DNA of 64,000 nt from JAABSQ01 sp964573705 (GTDB lineage Bacteria; Desulfobacterota; Desulfobacteria; Desulfobacterales; Desulfococcaceae). The notes under the pieces are model-generated. The model saw nothing but the letters and a program-made list of their open reading frames with translations. It was not told the DNA's origin and made no database searches. Position 1 is the stretch's first letter. Each line of letters starts with the position of its first letter. The translations under genes were made by a program, and so were the position numbers. Of the stretch, positions 36,042 through 44,694 are shown piece after piece. The stretch is taken from positions 4,517-68,516 of the forward strand of contig CAZNLT010000004.1 of NCBI GenBank assembly GCA_964573705.1, given 5' to 3'.

Positions 36042-36497
36042 ATGACGGAAAGGCGGATTCAGTTCCAGGCCGGTCCTTATCTCCTGGAAGGGCTGTTCAG
36101 CCGGGGACGCACAGGAAAAGGCGCGGTGATCACCCACCCCCATCCCCTCTACGGCGGGGATATGGCCAATTACGTCGTGGAGGCGGCGGTCCGGGTGCTT
36201 CAAAACAGCGGGTTGGCTACCCTGCGCTTCAACTTTCGGGGGGTGGGCGCCAGTCATGGCCGGTATGAGAATGGTCTCGGGGAAAGGGAAGATGTGCGGG
36301 CCGCCCTGGCCTGGTTGCGCGATCAAGGGGTGTCGCGAACACACCTGTACGGGTATTCCTTCGGCGCCTGGGTCAATGCGCATCTGGACTGCCGAAAGGA
36401 CCGAATCACCCGCATGGAGGTCGCCGAAACCGTGATCATTACCGCGGTTTTTTTGCGTTCACTTGGCGGAACGGCTTTCCGCCACCCGGGTGTTTAG
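36042..36497 (+). pseudogene. Alpha/beta hydrolase, C-terminally truncated
   Basis: 151 residues from ATG 36042. It begins like a small alpha/beta hydrolase (THPHPLYGGDMANYVVEAA, TLRFNFRGVGASHG) and reaches the nucleophile elbow GYSFGAW near residue 112. The part that should carry the acid and histidine of the triad is missing. From about 36421 the frame runs through a repeat copy (VAETVIITA) and into the 3' end of hypB on the other strand (39-base overlap). Relatives are about 210 residues, so this is probably inactive. Confidence 0.7.
36421..36447 (+). repeat. Copy E of the repeat family, inside the hydrolase 3' end
   Basis: CGCCGAAACCGTGATCATTA (36422-36441) is a diverged single arm of the family. 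It lies exactly where the hydrolase loses homology to its family. Confidence 0.55.
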
Positions 36498-37130
36498 CCA
36501 GTTCAGCCAGGGATCGAGCCCATCTCCGGTTTTGGCGGAGAGCTGAAAAACCGGCATACCCGGATGGACCTGGTGAATATATCCCACCGCCGCTGCCAGG
36601 TCGAAATCGAGATAGGGCAGCAGGTCGATCTTGTTGAGTACGGCGGAATCGCACTTTCGGAACATGTGCGGGTATTTGGCCGGCTTGTCTTCCCCTTCGG
36701 TGACGCTGAGCACCACCGTGCGTCCGTTTTCGCCGATATCGAATTCGGCGGGGCAGACCAGGTTGCCGATGTTTTCCACGATCAGCAGATCGAGGTTTTC
36801 CAGATCGAATGCATCGGCCGCCGTCCCGATCACGTGGGCGGCCAAATGGCAGTCCCCGCCGAAGGCGTCGGTATTGATCTGGGTGACCGGCGCGCCCGAG
36901 CGGGCCAGTCGGTCTGCATCATGGGTGGTACAGATATCTCCCACAATCACCCCGCACCGGACCTTCGGCATGAGGCGGACCAGGGTTTTCTCGAGCAGGG
37001 TGGTCTTTCCCGATCCGGGGGAGCTCATCATGTTGAGCACAAACACGCCTGCGTCGGAAAACCGCTTCCGGTTTTCCCGGGCGCGGGCGTCATTGGTCTC
37101 CAAAAGCTTGCGGGCGATCTCGACTTCCAT
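36459..37130 (-). CDS. hypB: Hydrogenase nickel incorporation GTPase HypB
   Basis: 223 residues. Walker A is SSPGSGKTTL, followed by VGDICTTHDADRL, IVENIGNLVCPAEFDIG and the GTPase NKID motif (LNKIDLLPY). It hydrolyses GTP to load nickel into [NiFe] hydrogenases with HypA. There is no N-terminal His-rich nickel store or CXXCGC motif; that short form is common. It follows hypA by 13 bases and ends the long methylmalonyl-CoA operon, although no hydrogenase gene is nearby. Confidence 0.93.
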   Translation of the reverse strand: MEVEIARKLLETNDARARENRKRFSDAGVFVLNMMSSPGSGKTTLLEKTLVRLMPKVRCGVIVGDICTTHDADRLARSGAPVTQINTDAFGGDCHLAAHVIGTAADAFDLENLDLLIVENIGNLVCPAEFDIGENGRTVVLSVTEGEDKPAKYPHMFRKCDSAVLNKIDLLPYLDFDLAAAVGYIHQVHPGMPVFQLSAKTGDGLDPWLNWLNTRVAESRSAK

Positions 37131-37143
37131 AGAATTATTTCCT

Positions 37144-37491
37144 TTAATCGGCGATCTCGATGGAGATGATGTCGAGCTCCCGGCCCGAGATTACCTCCAC
37201 CGATCCGCTGTTGCATGCTTTGCATCGAAACACGGCGTCCTCGATGGTCCATTGAATCCCGCAGTCCCGGCATCGGGCCACCACCGGCGCGACCTCTATG
37301 TTCAGCACCGCGCCTTCCAAAGGGGTGTCTTTGGTGATGACCTCGAAGCAGAACCGCAGGCTGTCGGGCACTACCGAGGAGAGTTTGCCGATTTTCAGGT
37401 TCACCTGCTCCACCCGCGGGTTTTGAATGTGCTCGGGGATGGAGTCGGCGGCGATTTTCACCACCTGCATGGCGATTCCCATTTCGTGCAT
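37144..37491 (-). CDS. hypA: Hydrogenase nickel metallochaperone HypA
   Basis: 115 residues starting MHEMGIAMQVV, where His2 and Glu3 are the nickel ligands. The zinc site is the pair CRDC and CKAC near residues 74 and 90. HypA delivers nickel with HypB. It starts 18 bases after sucD, so it is co-transcribed with the carbon-metabolism genes. Confidence 0.94.
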   Translation of the reverse strand: MHEMGIAMQVVKIAADSIPEHIQNPRVEQVNLKIGKLSSVVPDSLRFCFEVITKDTPLEGAVLNIEVAPVVARCRDCGIQWTIEDAVFRCKACNSGSVEVISGRELDIISIEIAD

Positions 37492-37509
37492 CGAACCGGT
37501 GTCCTCTCT

Positions 37510-38379
37510 TCAGGAAAAGACCTCGGCGCAGACATCCCCGAGGTAGGCCAGGTTTTCACAGACCTGAATCCCGTTTTCCTTCATGGCGGCGATCTTGCTC
37601 TGGCCGGTGCCGCTGCTGCCGCTGATGATGGCCCCGGCATGGCCCATGCGCCGACCCGGAGGCGCGGTCAGCCCGGCGATGAATCCCACCACCGGCTTGG
37701 TGACGTTCGCCTTGATGTATTCGGCCGCCTCCTCTTCGGCGCTGCCGCCGATCTCCCCGATCATGACGATGCCGGTGGTGGCGTCGTCTCTCTGAAATTC
37801 CGAGAGACAGTCGATGAAGTTGGTGCCGTTGACCGGGTCCCCGCCGATCCCGATGCAGGTGGTCTGACCCAGCCCGGTCTGGGTCAGGGCATGGACCGCT
37901 TCATAGGTGAGGGTGCCGGAGCGGGAAACCACCCCGATGCGGCCGGGCTGATGAATCACCCCCGGCATGATCCCGATCTTGCACTCGCCCGGGGTGATGA
38001 TGCCCGGGCAGTTGGGGCCGATCAGCCGGACCGGTTTGTCTTTAATATAGTTCTTGACCCGCATCATGTCCATGACCGGAATGCCCTCGGTGATGCAGAC
38101 GATCAGGGGGACTTCCGCGTCGGCCGCCTCCATGATGGCGTCGGCGGCGAAGGGCGGGGGCACGAAGATCATGCCGGCGTCGGCGCCGGTGGCTTTCACC
38201 GCCTCCCGGACCGTATTGAAGACCGGCACCGCGTCCATCTTCTGGCCGCCTTTGCCCGGGGTGACCCCGGCCACCACTTTCGTGCCGTATTCGACACATG
38301 CACGGGTATGAAACTGGCCCTCCTTGCCCGTGATTCCCTGCACCAAAAGCTTTGTATCCTTGTCGACGAATATACTCAC
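37510..38379 (-). CDS. sucD: Succinyl-CoA synthetase alpha subunit
   Basis: 289 residues. The CoA-binding N-terminus (VQGITGKEGQFHTRACVEYG) and the phosphorylated histidine region (APPGRRMGHAGAII) are conserved. With SucC it converts succinyl-CoA, ADP and phosphate to succinate and ATP or the reverse. It lies 26 bases downstream of sucC. In the operon it links methylmalonyl-CoA mutase output to the citric acid cycle. Confidence 0.96.
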   Translation of the reverse strand: MSIFVDKDTKLLVQGITGKEGQFHTRACVEYGTKVVAGVTPGKGGQKMDAVPVFNTVREAVKATGADAGMIFVPPPFAADAIMEAADAEVPLIVCITEGIPVMDMMRVKNYIKDKPVRLIGPNCPGIITPGECKIGIMPGVIHQPGRIGVVSRSGTLTYEAVHALTQTGLGQTTCIGIGGDPVNGTNFIDCLSEFQRDDATTGIVMIGEIGGSAEEEAAEYIKANVTKPVVGFIAGLTAPPGRRMGHAGAIISGSSGTGQSKIAAMKENGIQVCENLAYLGDVCAEVFS

Positions 38380-38405
38380 GATTGTTTCCTCGCTTGACGT
38401 ATGGG

Positions 38406-39572
38406 TTACTGGATGACTTCCTTGAGCTTTGCGGTGGCGTCCTTGAGGTCGACGGCGTTGATCAGTTCCAGGCCGGATTCCTTGAGGATTTTGCGCCCCT
38501 CGGCCAGGTTGGTTCCCTCCATTCGAATGATCACCGGCACCCGCATCCCCACCTTCTCTGCCGCCTGGACCACGCCGTTGGCCAGCCGGTCGCAGCGGAG
38601 AATCCCGCCGAAGATGTTGATGAGGATGGCCTTGACGTTTTCATCGCTCTGAAGGATGCGGAAGCCGTTTTCGATCTGCTCGGCGCTGGCGCCGCCGCCC
38701 ACATCCAGAAAATTGATCGGTTTGCCGCCGGCGAATTTGATGCAGTCCATGGTGGCCATGGCCAGTCCGGCGCCGTTGACCATGTTGCCCACGTTTCCGT
38801 CGCCGCCCAGGTGGATATAGTTGAGCTGGTGCTGGGAGGCCTCCACCTCGGTGGGGTCCTCTTCGTCCAGGTCCCGGTACTCCTTGACGTCGGGATGGCG
38901 GTAGAGGGCGTTGTCGTCGAAATCCATCTTGGCGTCCAGGGCGAACACCTCGTTTTCGGCGGTCAGCACCAGGGGATTGATCTCCACCATGGAGCAGTCG
39001 TAGTCGACCGCCAGTGTAAACAGGTTTTTCAGCAGCCCCATGAAGGATTTCAGGGCCTCTTTGGGGATGTTGAGGCCGAAGGCGGCCTCCCGCAGGTGGT
39101 AGCCCTGAATCCCGGCCATCGGGTCCACATAGACCTTGATGATCTTTTCCGGGGTTTTTTCGGCCACCTCTTCGATGTCCATGCCGCCGGCCTCGCTGGC
39201 CATGATGATCATTTTGGCGGTAGCCCGGTCGGGCAGAATGGACAGATAGAGTTCCTTGGCGATGTTGAGGCCCTGTTCGATCAAGAGCTTCTGGACCTTT
39301 TTGCCCTCGGGTCCGGTCTGTTTGGTGACCAGGTTCATCCCCAGTATCTGATCGGTGTAGGTTTTGAACTCCTCCGGATTTTTGGCCACCTTGACGCCGC
39401 CGCCTTTGCCCCGGCCCCCGGCATGGATCTGGGCCTTGACCACCACCGGGTATTGCCCGAGCTTGTCCGCCGCCGACCGGGCCTCCTCCGGGCTGAAGGC
39501 GACCTCGCCGTCCGGAACCGCCACGCCGTATTTTCTGAAAAGTTCCTTCGCTTGATATTCGTGGATCTTCAT
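38406..39572 (-). CDS. sucC: Succinyl-CoA synthetase beta subunit
   Basis: 388 residues from ATG 39572 (MKIHEYQAKELFRKYGVAVP), chosen over an upstream in-frame ATG because all relatives start there. The ATP-grasp domain (VVKAQIHAGGRGKGGGVKVA) is followed by the C-terminal CoA-ligase domain (LDVGGGASAEQI, INIFGGILRCD). It pairs with sucD. Confidence 0.96.
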   Translation of the reverse strand: MKIHEYQAKELFRKYGVAVPDGEVAFSPEEARSAADKLGQYPVVVKAQIHAGGRGKGGGVKVAKNPEEFKTYTDQILGMNLVTKQTGPEGKKVQKLLIEQGLNIAKELYLSILPDRATAKMIIMASEAGGMDIEEVAEKTPEKIIKVYVDPMAGIQGYHLREAAFGLNIPKEALKSFMGLLKNLFTLAVDYDCSMVEINPLVLTAENEVFALDAKMDFDDNALYRHPDVKEYRDLDEEDPTEVEASQHQLNYIHLGGDGNVGNMVNGAGLAMATMDCIKFAGGKPINFLDVGGGASAEQIENGFRILQSDENVKAILINIFGGILRCDRLANGVVQAAEKVGMRVPVIIRMEGTNLAEGRKILKESGLELINAVDLKDATAKLKEVIQ

Positions 39573-39677
39573 AGTCCCTGATTCCTTATAAATTGAAGAG
39601 TTTTCGAAAAAGGCATTCATCCCGGGCAGGCGGACCGGGTTTTCCCCCGTTCGCCTGCCTCGGGATTCGGGCGGGGG

Positions 39678-41696
39678 TTATCCGATGACGCAAAGCACAG
39701 CGTTTTTGGCCACCGAATCGCCGCTGGAGAAGTTGATGGCCTTGACGGTGCCGGCCACCGGTGAGGGCAGGGCGTTTTCCATCTTCATGGCCTCCAGGAT
39801 CACCACCGTTTCGCCGGCCTCCACCGAATCGCCCACCTGCTTGGCGAAGCTGACGACCATGCCGGGCATGGGGGCCTTGACCGGGGTCCCTTCCACATCG
39901 GCTGCCGCCGGGGCGGCCGGGGCCGCTTTTGCCTTCTTTTCCGCCGGTTTGGGCGGGGCCGGGGCTTTGGGCGCGGCGGGTTTGGCCGGCGCCGCGGCGG
40001 CGGCCGGGGCCGAAGCCGCTGCGGCCCGGGTTTGGGCCTGGTAGGAGATCATCGGCATGCCCTCGGGGGCCTCCACCTCGACCTCGAAGTATTCGTCATC
40101 CACAAACACATTGAAGGTGCGAAGATTTTCGCCCTTTTCCGGGGCTTCCTTCTTTTCCACCAGCTTGCCGGCCTTGGCCTTCTTGACCAGTTCCTCTTCC
40201 TTTTTGGCGTCTTCCAGGGTGCGGGGTTTGACCTCCTGGGGCGGTTCCTCCACGCCGTACTTCCATTTGAGGAATTTCTTTCCGGTGACCGGATAGATGG
40301 CATACAGAATCAGGTCGTCGATGTCCTTGGCCAGGTCTCCGATCTCTTCTTTGGCCTTGTCGAGTTCGGGCTCCAGAACCTCGGCCGGACGCACGCTGAT
40401 CGGCTCTTCGCCTCTGGGATAGCCCTTCAGCGCCTTTTTCTGCACCTCGGGATTGATCGGCACCGCGGTCTTGCCGTAGAGGCCGTAGCAGAGGTCCTTG
40501 ACCTGGCCGGTGATCATTTTATAGCGTTCATTCTCATCGTCGAAGAGCACGTTGTTGACGGTCTGAATGCCCACGATCTGGCTGGTGGGGGTGACCAGGG
40601 GGATCTGGCCCAGGTCTTTGCGGACCTTGGGCAGCTCTTCGTAGACTTCATTGATCCGGTCCAGGGCGTCCATCTCCCGAAGCTGGTTGACCAGGTTGGA
40701 TAGCATCCCGCCCGGGGTCTGATGAAGCAGCACGTTGATGTCGATGATGGAAACCTTGGAGTCGTCCAGCAGGTGCTTGTATTTGGGCATCACCTCTTTT
40801 TCCAGGATCTGGTTGATCCTGGCCAGCAGCTCGATATCGAATCCGGGGTCCCGGTTGGTGCCGAGCAGGCTCATCAGCAGCGGTTCGACGGCTGCGTGGG
40901 AGGTCCGGTAGGCATAGGGGGTCATGCAGGTGTCGATGATGTCCACGCCCGCCTCGATCGCCTTGAGAAAGGTCATGGGCGACATCCCGGAGGTGAAGTG
41001 GCTGTGCAGATGGATCGGGGGCTTGACCGCCGCCTTGAGGGCGCTGATCAGCTCAAAGGCGTCGTAGGGGGCCATCAGGCCGGCCATGTCCTTGACGCAG
41101 ATGGTGTCCGCGCCCATACTTTCGAGGTCCTGGGCCTTGTTCACGTAGTAGTCGATGGTGTAGACCTCGCCGCCCAGCCGGGGCTCGGTCAGGCTGTAGC
41201 AGATGGAGCCCTGAAAGTGCTTGTCCGAGGCCTTGATCGCCTTGACCACGGTTTCGAAGTTCCGGTAGTCGTTGAGGGCGTCGAAGGTCCGAAAGATGTC
41301 CATGCCGTTGGCCGCGGCCCGCTCCACGAAGGCCTTGGCCAGATCGTCGGCGTAGTTGCGGTAGCCCACCAGGTTCTGGGCCCGAAGCAGCATGGAAAAG
41401 GGGGTTTTCTTGAAGTAGCGCTTCAGGGTCCGGATCCGCTCCCAGGGGTCTTCGTTCAGAAACCGGTGCATGGTGTCGAAGGTGGCCCCGCCCCAGGTCT
41501 CCACGGCCCAGAACCCGACCTGGTCCATCAGCTCGGCCACCGGAATCATGTCTTCGGTCCGGCCCCGGGTGGCGAACAGCGACTGATGCCCGTCCCGAAG
41601 GCTCAGATCCATGATCTTCACCGGGTTTTCCGCCTTGGGTCTGTCCTTGTCGTAATTCATTTCGGTCCATTTAACGTGTGTGTGATCGGTCGTCAT
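39678..41696 (-). CDS. Biotin-carrying carboxyltransferase (OadA/PycB type)
   Basis: 672 residues. The TIM-barrel carboxyltransferase (MDLSLRDGHQSLFATR, WGGATFDTMHRF, HLHSHFTSGM metal site) covers about residues 25-300. A conserved HMGL-like C-domain follows, then an Ala/Pro/Lys-rich linker, and a biotinyl domain ends the protein with biotin-lysine in EAMKMENALPSP. This layout fits oxaloacetate decarboxylase alpha, pyruvate carboxylase B or the 5S part of a transcarboxylase. Next to a methylmalonyl-CoA carboxyltransferase gene, a transcarboxylase joining pyruvate/oxaloacetate with propionyl/methylmalonyl-CoA is the most likely role. Confidence 0.9.
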   Translation of the reverse strand: MTTDHTHVKWTEMNYDKDRPKAENPVKIMDLSLRDGHQSLFATRGRTEDMIPVAELMDQVGFWAVETWGGATFDTMHRFLNEDPWERIRTLKRYFKKTPFSMLLRAQNLVGYRNYADDLAKAFVERAAANGMDIFRTFDALNDYRNFETVVKAIKASDKHFQGSICYSLTEPRLGGEVYTIDYYVNKAQDLESMGADTICVKDMAGLMAPYDAFELISALKAAVKPPIHLHSHFTSGMSPMTFLKAIEAGVDIIDTCMTPYAYRTSHAAVEPLLMSLLGTNRDPGFDIELLARINQILEKEVMPKYKHLLDDSKVSIIDINVLLHQTPGGMLSNLVNQLREMDALDRINEVYEELPKVRKDLGQIPLVTPTSQIVGIQTVNNVLFDDENERYKMITGQVKDLCYGLYGKTAVPINPEVQKKALKGYPRGEEPISVRPAEVLEPELDKAKEEIGDLAKDIDDLILYAIYPVTGKKFLKWKYGVEEPPQEVKPRTLEDAKKEEELVKKAKAGKLVEKKEAPEKGENLRTFNVFVDDEYFEVEVEAPEGMPMISYQAQTRAAAASAPAAAAAPAKPAAPKAPAPPKPAEKKAKAAPAAPAAADVEGTPVKAPMPGMVVSFAKQVGDSVEAGETVVILEAMKMENALPSPVAGTVKAINFSSGDSVAKNAVLCVIG

Positions 41697-41766
41697 GTTG
41701 CGATTCTCCCCTTATAAAATGATTGAAGACGTTGTCTTTTCGTTTTCAAAACGGTCCCTGCAAGAA

Positions 41767-42012
41767 TTATCGAATCCGTCCGCCGTGGAATGCCTTGAGC
41801 TGCATCAGATTGCGCAGATGCATCGCATCCTGGCGGCCGCTCATGGACCACATGGAGGGTCGCGGCGCGGGTTTGGGCGCCGGTTCGGCCTCCGCAGCCG
41901 CCCGGGCCTCCATCATGGCGGCCTCTTCCGCCTGCATGCAGGCGATCACCGCCGATATCACCGCGGCCCGTTTCCGCTTTTCTCTTTCCTTGTCCTGTTT
42001 CTTGGTAGCCAT
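41767..42012 (-). CDS. Small accessory protein of the carboxyltransferase operon
   Basis: 81 residues. A basic start (KREKRKRAAVISAVIACMQA) leads into a helix, then an Ala/Glu/Pro-rich middle and a basic end (LRNLMQLKAFHGGRIR). Small proteins with an AVISAVIA-like helix are found beside methylmalonyl-CoA decarboxylase and transcarboxylase subunits in many anaerobes and are thought to help assembly. It lies between the two carboxyltransferase genes, 45 bases after mmdA. Its exact role is not known to me. Confidence 0.75.
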   Translation of the reverse strand: MATKKQDKEREKRKRAAVISAVIACMQAEEAAMMEARAAAEAEPAPKPAPRPSMWSMSGRQDAMHLRNLMQLKAFHGGRIR

Positions 42013-42057
42013 GGATTCTCCCTGTTCAGCTCGGGTTCTTAAAAAGGTCGCGGCCCG

Positions 42058-43614
42058 TTACAGCGGAATGTTGCCGTGTTTCTTGGGCGGTCTCAGTTCC
42101 CGCTTGGTACACAGCACATCCAGGGCTTCGATGAGCCGGGGCCGGGTCTCGCTGGGGATGATGACGGCGTCGATGTAGCCTCGGTTGGCGGCCCGATACG
42201 GATTGGAGAAGAGATCTTCGTATTCTTCGATCTTCTCCTGGCGTTTGGCGGCCTTGTCTTCGGCGGCCTCGATTTCCTTGCGATGGATGATATTGGCGGC
42301 GCCGCCGGCCCCCATGACCGCGATTTCGGCGGTGGGCCAGGCGAGGGCCATATCGGCCCCCAGGTCCCGGGAACACATGGCCAGGTAAGATCCGCCGTAA
42401 TCCTTTCGGGTCACCAGCAGAATCTTGGGCACGGTGGCTTCGGAGTAGACCCAGAGCAGTTTGGCCCCGTGGCGGATGATGCCGCCCCATTCCTGGTCGC
42501 TGCCGGGCAGATACCCGGGAACATCGGCGATGGTGAGCATGGGGATGTTGAAGGCGTCGCAGAACCGGATGAACCGGGAGGCCTTGTCCGAGGCGTTGAT
42601 GTCCAAGGCTCCGCCCATGTAGGAGGGCTGGTTGGCGATGATGCCCACCGACCGGCCGCCCAGCCGGGCCAGGCCCACGATGATGTTCTGGGCGAACAGC
42701 TCATGGGGTTCGTAAAAATCCCCGTTATCCACGATGGAGCGGATCACGTCCCGCATTTCATAGGATTTGTTGGGGTTGTCGGGGATGATGGAATCGAGCG
42801 CGGGATCGGTGCGGCCGGGATCATCGCCGGTGTCGACCATGGGCGGGTCTTCCATATTGTTGGAGGGCAGAAAGGAGAGCAGGTTCTTGATGCCGTCGAT
42901 GGCCTCTTCTTCGGTTTCGCAGGCGAAATGGGACACCCCGCTCTTTTCGCTGTGGGCCAGGGCCCCGCCCAGGTCCTCAAAGCTGATCTCCTCGCCGGTG
43001 ACCGCCTTGATCACCTGGGGGCCGGTGATGAACATGTAGCTGGTGTTTCGGACCATATAGATGAAGTCGGTCATGGCCGGGGAATAGACCGCACCGCCGG
43101 CGGTGGCGCCCAGAATGGCCGAAATCTGGGGAATTACCCCGGAGGCGATGGAGTTGCGGTAGAAGATCTGGCCGTAGCCGGAAAGGGCGTCCACCCCTTC
43201 CTGGATCCGGGCCCCGCCGGAATCGTTGAACCCGACGAACGGCGCGCCCGCTTTCAGGGCCATGTCCATGACCTTGCAGATTTTCTTGGCGTGCATCTCC
43301 CCCAGGCTGCCGGCCCGGGCGGTGAAATCCTGAGAAAAGGCGAAGACCGGCCGTCCGTTGACCTTGCCGTAGCCGGTGATGACCCCGTCCGCCGGAATCT
43401 CCACCTTTTCCATGCCGAAGTTGACGCAGCGGTGCTTGACGAACATGTCGATCTCCCGGAAGGTGGACGGATCGAACAGAAGATCCAGGCGCTCACGGGC
43501 GGTCAGTTTGCCTTTTTCCTTGTGCTTGGCAACCGCCTTCTCGCCGCCCATCTCTCGAATCTTCGCTTCCCGATCCTTGAGATCCTTGATCTTGTCTGCA
43601 ACAGTTCCCTTCAT
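42058..43614 (-). CDS. mmdA: Methylmalonyl-CoA/propionyl-CoA carboxyltransferase
   Basis: 518 residues, the normal length. The crotonase-like double fold is clear (GKLTARERLDLLFDPSTF, FNDSGGARIQEG, GATAGGAVYSPAMTD, FGGSYLAM-type region KDYGGSYLAMCSRDLGAD). It transfers carboxyl between biotin and propionyl-CoA/methylmalonyl-CoA. With the biotin-carrying protein 360 bases downstream it can form a transcarboxylase; a stand-alone biotin carboxylase is not seen here. Confidence 0.92.
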   Translation of the reverse strand: MKGTVADKIKDLKDREAKIREMGGEKAVAKHKEKGKLTARERLDLLFDPSTFREIDMFVKHRCVNFGMEKVEIPADGVITGYGKVNGRPVFAFSQDFTARAGSLGEMHAKKICKVMDMALKAGAPFVGFNDSGGARIQEGVDALSGYGQIFYRNSIASGVIPQISAILGATAGGAVYSPAMTDFIYMVRNTSYMFITGPQVIKAVTGEEISFEDLGGALAHSEKSGVSHFACETEEEAIDGIKNLLSFLPSNNMEDPPMVDTGDDPGRTDPALDSIIPDNPNKSYEMRDVIRSIVDNGDFYEPHELFAQNIIVGLARLGGRSVGIIANQPSYMGGALDINASDKASRFIRFCDAFNIPMLTIADVPGYLPGSDQEWGGIIRHGAKLLWVYSEATVPKILLVTRKDYGGSYLAMCSRDLGADMALAWPTAEIAVMGAGGAANIIHRKEIEAAEDKAAKRQEKIEEYEDLFSNPYRAANRGYIDAVIIPSETRPRLIEALDVLCTKRELRPPKKHGNIPL

Positions 43615-43682
43615 CTCAATTTCCTTTCATATCTGCAGTTGAACGGTTAAAATCGATATGGACTGGGATGGATATCCATAGG

Positions 43683-44690
43683 TTACTCGGATTCAGGTCC
43701 CGCCGGTTTGACGCATTCGCCCAGAAAGGCCAGCAGCTGATCCGCCGCAAGGGTCGGGGCGGTTCGGCCTTCGGCCACCTCTTTTTTGAGCACCGGAAGA
43801 CGCTCCTTCACATAGGGGCTGTTGTAAAACCAGTCTTCGAGCCCCTCCTTGACCAGAAACCACATCCATTCCATGGCCTGGCGCCGGCGCATCCCGGCCA
43901 TTTCACCGCTGTCGGTCATCACCTGCCGGTGCTGTAAAACGGTCTTCCAGATCTCCTCGATGCCGGTGTTTTCGAGGGCGCTGCAGGTGAGCACCGGGGG
44001 GGACCAGTTGGGCGAGCCCGGGGTCAGCAGTTGAAGTGCGCTTTCATATTCCTTTCGGGCCAGTTTGGCCCGATCGATATTGTCTCTGTCGGCTTTGTTG
44101 ACCGCGATGGCGTCGGCCACCTCCAGGACCCCTTTTTTGATGCCCTGAAGCTCGTCCCCGGCCCCGGCGATCATCAGCACCAGGAAAAAGTCGACCATGG
44201 AGGCCACCGTCGTCTCCGACTGGCCCACCCCCACCGTCTCCACGATGATGACATCGTATCCGGCCGCCTCGCAGACCAGCATCGTCTCCCGGGTCTTTCG
44301 GGCCACCCCGCCCAGGGTGCCGCTGGAGGGCGAGGGCCGAATGAAGGCCATTTCGTTGACCGAGAGCTTTTCCATGCGGGTCTTGTCCGCCAGGATCGAG
44401 CCGCCGCTTCGGGTGGAACTGGGGTCCACCGTCAGAACCGCCACCCGTTTTCCTTTTTGGGTGAGCATGGTGCCGAAGCTCTCGATAAAGGTGGATTTGC
44501 CCGCCCCCGGCACCCCGGTGATGCCGAGGCGGACCGCCCGGCCGGTGTGCGGCAGGAGCCGGTCGATGATGACTCGGGCCAGCTCCTGGTGGGCGGCCAG
44601 ACCGCTTTCGATCAGGGTAATGGTCTTGGACAGCATCCGCCGGTTGCGATCCAGGACCCCTTGGACATAGGATTGCGGGTCTTTTTCCAT
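43683..44690 (-). CDS. meaB: MeaB-like GTPase, methylmalonyl-CoA mutase chaperone
   Basis: 335 residues from ATG 44690 (MEKDPQSYVQGVLDRNRRML). It has a P-loop (GVPGAGKST), DPSSTRSGGSILADKTRM, VETVGVGQSE and NKAD motifs of the MeaB/ArgK G3E-type GTPases. It guards the mutase by gating cofactor loading and release. The gene lies 4 bases after the mutase gene, strong evidence for coupling. Confidence 0.95.
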   Translation of the reverse strand: MEKDPQSYVQGVLDRNRRMLSKTITLIESGLAAHQELARVIIDRLLPHTGRAVRLGITGVPGAGKSTFIESFGTMLTQKGKRVAVLTVDPSSTRSGGSILADKTRMEKLSVNEMAFIRPSPSSGTLGGVARKTRETMLVCEAAGYDVIIVETVGVGQSETTVASMVDFFLVLMIAGAGDELQGIKKGVLEVADAIAVNKADRDNIDRAKLARKEYESALQLLTPGSPNWSPPVLTCSALENTGIEEIWKTVLQHRQVMTDSGEMAGMRRRQAMEWMWFLVKEGLEDWFYNSPYVKERLPVLKKEVAEGRTAPTLAADQLLAFLGECVKPAGPESE

Positions 44691-44694
44691 AAAA

